A DNA stretch of 64,000 nt, taken from assembly GCA_031772625.1 (NCBI GenBank), contig CM062804.1:274443174-274507173 (forward strand). Reading direction: 5' to 3'. Origin of the DNA: Pinus tabuliformis (taxonomy: Eukaryota; Streptophyta; Pinopsida; Pinales; Pinaceae). The notes under the pieces were generated by a model. The model saw only the letters and a program-made list of their open reading frames with translations. It did not search any database and was not told where the DNA came from. Made by a program: the position numbers and the translations under genes. This document shows, piece by piece, positions 59,330-64,000 of the stretch. Positions within the stretch are counted from its first letter, which is position 1; each line of letters begins with the position of its first letter.

Positions 59330-59970
59330 ACTGATGACAATGTCAATAATTATAACGATGATGATAATGAAGATGATGACGATGACATGAATTGCGATTG
59401 TTATGATAATGACAATGATGACAAAGACGATGGGAGTTACAATGACAATGATGATGATGCTAATGACCTTGGCCATTCCTCCCAATTTTTAAATGTTATC
59501 ATGGTAAAAATCATAATAATTATCTTTGGCGTCATCTTCCAAGTCATCATCATCTGATCATCATTATCATTATTTTCATCTTGGTCATAATCAAGAACAA
59601 TAATGGCATGAATGATGATTATGATGTTCATGATGAAGATGACAAAAATTATGATAAAACTTATATTAGTTATGATGATGGGGATGATGACAATTATAAT
59701 GACGATGATAATGGTAGTGATGTTGATGATCATCAATCATTTCTAAAAAATAAAGTGGTTATTTTTCTTTCATATATCATGTGTCCTAAGGTTGGTGATA
59801 TTTCTTATGATACCTATAATTATGAACAATTGACGACAATATACAAAATGATGATGATGATGATGATCATGAAGAAGACATGAATGGTGATTATGATGAT
59901 AATGAAATGATGACAATAATGATCACATTGATGGTGGTGATGATGGCAATAATGAAGATGATGACCCTCC
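59330..59970. repeat. GAT-rich array, block 2
   Basis: Matches block 1, including the unique pieces (CATTGAAAATTATGAACAA near 59310; CTTGGC...TCCCAATTTT near 59468). Confidence 0.85.
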
Positions 59971-59989
59971 CTCTAAACTAGCGAGGTAC

Positions 59990-62900
59990 TCATAATGAGA
60001 CAAAAATGTACTCTCAAGTTGAAATATTCATATAAGAAGGGATCTAGATTGATAAGCATCAATGATTATTTACATCATCATAGCCAAAATTTTCAAAATA
60101 GTAAGGCCTTGACTAACAAGTTTATCTCTCCATTAGATCAGAGCACAATGTTGGGAGGCATAAATTTGGACACCACTGCCTTTCAAGGCACTTACCCCAC
60201 CAAGATGTTTACCAGGTATGTCCTCACATGATCATTTCCTAATCCACTATCATAATATTTGACACCAGAAAATGTCAATCCTCATGACTATTCTTATCTT
60301 GGATTAATGTACTTGACTTATGGCGATTAGTCCTAGTCAATGTCCAAATTCTCAAAGAATATTGGTCCCATATGTTTATCCAATCCACCATTATCCCTAC
60401 TAGTGCCTTTACTAGGCTTACGATTGTTAATCCTAGCCATAGTACATGACACATGGATAACATGGTGTCTACCCTCACTCCCTCTCAACCAGGGAGGAAA
60501 CATCCACAAGCATAAGATTTTCTCAAGAATACCCATCATTTTCGTAGAGAATAACATCATTAATTTGTTTTCATCACATGACGACTTTATGATTAAGCAT
60601 TCATAGATTTGTGGCATAATATTTCCCCTTTTGTATTTGTGATGACATACAATAAAAAAGTGAAATTCAAAATCATTAAACATACACTATATTGATTTAT
60701 CTAAGTCTAAACTCTAAGGTTGAAGTGAAAATTCACGTAAATCTTATATCTATGAGTTGTGCCAAACTTATGAAAACCTTATTCCCTAAGTCCTATATAT
60801 AAGAAAATGAAAAAGAAAGAAAAATAAGGGCCAATAAATGGTAACTCGTGTATTCACTCCCTCTTTGGAAAATATATGAATATATACATTCCTAGTCACA
60901 CTTGATCACATGTATGTGATGGTTAAATCATAAATTCTTCTTTTCTCCTTGCATTTTCACTTCATCATTTAAGCACCTAATTGAGGATCTAAGGAATGTT
61001 TGTTTCCTAAGGCTTTCATGTCTACTCTTTGTTTACTTATGTCACACTACTGTCAATTTATGTGACAGAGTGAAATACATAAGTTTGTGGAGTTATTACA
61101 GAGGTGTATTGAGTTCGTAACCACACACACATGTATTACATCTCATTGATCCACATGTGTGGGTTGGAGACTCATTTCTTGACAACTTTAATGGAGACTA
61201 CTTTGTAGCTTTAATGGTATAGCTTACAAAATATCTTGTTAAACATTTCGATTCATTCTTTCTTTTCCTCGAGACACTTATAATATTGAAGTCACTCCGA
61301 ACAATCCATGGAGATGGGGAGTATAAATTACTTGTGCTAGAAATAGAATTGAGAAATAGAGGTTTTCCATTTGCGATATTGGAGTCATAGACATTGGATA
61401 CATGGTAGTAGTCCTCAATGTCAATTAACTAAAATTGTATTGTCATAATGCGAAAAGAGGTAAACATATTGGTAACCTTGATGTCTTAATCATTTCAAAT
61501 AATAACCATTCCACCCAAGTATCTCTAAGCATCAATCACTACTACTTGGAAATTCCTCCCCCATTTTCTAATTATATGAGGTTGAACCTCACTTAATATT
61601 TTTGCTTCTTATATCAACATTATTTATGGGTGCTTTGCATACCATTTTTCTTTTAGGAGTTTGTTTTCGCTTACTATTGACGCCCCTCATGTTCCAAGAC
61701 TATTTTCATAAAAAATTTACATAGAAAGAAAGTATAAAGTGACTAAAAAGAAACATGTCTCAAGATTTAAGTGCTTGGACAATTCCACTTCATGACTCCT
61801 ATATTTCCTTAACCTGGGACCAAATGGTGAACTTGATGGCCTTAAGGGAAATTGATCAATGAAAATCTAAAAAAGAGGTGATTTTTGACTTTATCACATA
61901 CAATTTAATATACGAAAAAAAATATCCATAACAATTTCATCAATCAATGAATCATTAAAAAAAATATCCAAAACAATTTCATCAAGCAAAGAATCATTGC
62001 ATTATAAAATACAATCTATAACCATTTTGGGAAAGTTTTGCTAGAACATGCTTAAAAATCAGCATATTTAATATTAATATTTAACAATAATATGGACAAT
62101 AACACATTTTGATAAATTAAATAACATATTATCAAGCCTAAAAAATGTCACTAACTGAAAACTACAAAGCATGCAACTAATGGAAGTGACCACTCAAGGC
62201 CACCACAAGACAATTAATCTATTAAGACCAAGGTTAATGGGGACAAAGATCTATAAAGGACAAAGGAAAACCTATTTTAACTTTATTGTTTTATTAGCCT
62301 CGTTCAAGATGAACATTTCAAGATATCATGAAGAACATAATTAGTTTTATTGCATTAAGAAAACCCAAGCACATTCTATAACTTAGCAAGAAAGAGATGT
62401 ATAACACCCATCTCAGCAACACGACACATGACATTAAGTTACTTTACTATATATAATTTAAACTCCTATCATAAAATCACAAATTTAGCATGAATGGAAT
62501 GTTTAAAATCCATTTTTATAAAAACAAAATATAATTTTTCTTATAGAAAAATATACCAAAAACTAAATATATTTTTCTAGAAAAAACAAATACTAAAACT
62601 AAATATATATTTAAAAAAAAAAAACTAAAACATAAGCAAACTAGAATTTGAATTTGACATTCTTGGTCACTTTCAGAAACATATGGTGGAATGTAATCTC
62701 TTTATCCTCATCTTTAGCTTTTTCCTAAAAAATAAAGCATACAAAAGTGGGAAAGAGCCATAAAGCATGGGGAAGCTTTTTCCTAAGCACAAAAGCATCT
62801 AAAAAGTGGAAAATTCCTTTTTTATATGAGGAAACATTATTCACCCAAAAGATTTTTCCCAAATTGAACTAATGAGGAATTTTGGAAATCTTCATAGCCT

Positions 62901-63589
62901 CCACTTTCCTATATATTAGCGGCTTGGCCATTGAAAAAATGATGGGAATTTTGTATTGTCACGCTCTTGAGATCTGTCTTGAGAGGGAGAGTTTTGGAGC
63001 TATGAGTTAGGGGAGGTGATGTTGCAACTATATCTGATTGTTGTAACTTTCCTCCAACTCCTTTATTCATATAGATCGGTTGTTCTTCCTTCCATATGTT
63101 TCTATTCATTCTTTACTTCTTCTATTTAACTAATGTATGCATGGGTTTTTGGTTTATATTTATTTATTCAATAATATTTATATGTTTTTTTATAGTTTTG
63201 ATTATTAAGATATTATGTTTTGAAGGTTGCTTTATTCTCTCTCTTATGTGTAGGACCAAGCTTTGGAGCTAGCTAGGAGCGCTTCTTGGCTATACGAAAA
63301 ACTCCAAGAAGACCTGCATGCGAGGACTCACAAGAATTCATTCTCTTTTTCTTAATCTATACTCTACATCTTGATCTACTAAGAATCATAAGCCTTAGAA
63401 CAACCTTTCTCTTAATTGGTTTGTCCTAGGTTTCTGAGATAAACTGAGAGGGTTTTGTTTTCATCTAACCATGCACTAAATCCTACAGCAAAATGATATT
63501 TAGAAAATTTAATATATTTCACTATGTAAATGAACTTAGTAAAATGAACCCATAGAGGTGGTCATAAATGGAAATAAAAGTAAAACTCT
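59990..63589. other. Interior of the CACTA-like element, no gene recognised
   Basis: AT-rich, only short open frames without recognisable motifs. A TATA-like CTATATATTAG is at 62911, but no credible gene follows. Poly-A-rich stretch at 62500-62640. No TNPA- or TNPD-like coding was recognised. Confidence 0.5.
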
Positions 63590-64000
63590 AAACAAGAAGC
63601 CAAAAGTGGATTTAACCATGGATGAAAAATTGGGAGTAGAATTGGATGTTAAACTAGCCATCAAAACAATATGCAAGCAATGACACAAAAAGGTTTTTAA
63701 AGTAAAATTAAAAAAGGGTGCAACACTAGACACAAAGAAGGGAACAAAATAGGGCATATGAAAGGATACCGAATTGGGTGCAAACAAGGATGCAAAAATG
63801 GACACCGAAATGAGGATGCAAAGAATGGTGTAAAATTAGGATGCAAAAAGGATGTAAGAAAGGACACAAAACAAGATGCAAAATGGGACTAAAAATGGTG
63901 AAACCAAAGATGTCAAAGATGATGCATAACTAGATGAAAATTCCAACTAAAATCTAGGTGCAAAATGAGATGCAAATGTGGACACAAAATGTGGCAGAAA
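63590..64000. repeat. 12-nt array, inverted orientation
   Basis: GATGCAAAA, GGTGCAA and GGACACAAAA units: the reverse complement of the TTTGCATC-type units of 55380-59275. Continues past the window end. Confidence 0.8.

Larger units (their letters stand above)
55346..64000. mobile_element. CACTA-like DNA transposon with giant subterminal arrays (one end)
   Basis: Begins with CACTACAACAAAA directly inside LINE ORF1 sequence, after CCAT (a CAT target copy is possible). CACTA elements have such 13-bp ends, 3-bp target duplications and repeat-rich subterminal regions in opposite orientations at the two ends. Here the left side is 4.6 kb of arrays, and the inverted form appears from about 63590 to the window end. 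No transposase motif is seen between 59990 and 63590, so it looks non-autonomous. The right end lies beyond the window. Confidence 0.65.

Noticed and set aside
57083-59883. Met/Ile- or Asp-rich open frames in the GAT arrays
   Set aside because: Products of trinucleotide repeats; they shift with the repeat and have no other support.
62905-62925. TATA-like CTATATATTAG as a gene promoter
   Set aside because: No credible open frame or exon follows within the window; AT-rich chance match is likely.

Overview
This window looks like a piece of a large, repeat-choked seed-plant nuclear genome. The evidence is plant-type Ty3/Gypsy and Ty1/Copia elements with Met-tRNA-like primer sites, plant L1-type LINEs (one carrying the RNase H domain known from plant L1s), a CACTA element whose terminal 13-mer matches the one I recall for the snapdragon element Tam1, long AT microsatellites, and a GT-AG intron. 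A gymnosperm with a big genome is my guess; nothing here proves it. Almost the whole window is transposable elements in different states of decay, often abutting or inside one another.

Layout: 1-3732 is the gag-pro end and LTR of a Gypsy family (minus strand) whose second copy lies at about 44850-49801. About 6000-9680 is an old L1-type LINE (+). 9703-10935 is a duplicated segment holding a dead copy of a small cysteine-rich peptide gene. 11272-19448 is two Copia gag regions (minus) in head-to-tail order with what looks like one shared long LTR between them. 19449-20720 is a Gypsy 3' end (+) with a 430-bp LTR. 21226-25165 is the second copy of the peptide-gene segment, here with an intact two-exon gene, split by a 2.6-kb insertion that carries exon-like pieces of host genes. 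26354-36837 is a structurally complete chromodomain Gypsy element (minus) with 2.8-kb LTRs. 38324-41930 is a decayed Gypsy element (+) with a triplicated gag region. 49806-55345 is a fairly young L1 LINE (minus) whose ORF1 and ORF2 are open apart from six stop codons. 55346 to the window end is one side of a very large CACTA-like element built from 12-nt TTTGCATCCACT-type arrays, GAT-rich arrays and, from about 63590, the same array inverted.

The only gene I would call intact and host-derived is the 101-residue predicted secreted peptide at 21473-21942: signal peptide, short pro-region, one phase-1 intron and an eight-cysteine domain. I do not recognise its family. It and its dead paralogue 11.6 kb upstream, the gene-fragment-carrying insertion 48 bases after its stop codon, and the CACTA macro-array are the most interesting parts of the window. 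No tRNA, rRNA or CRISPR was seen. All family calls rest on reading motifs by eye; no database was searched.
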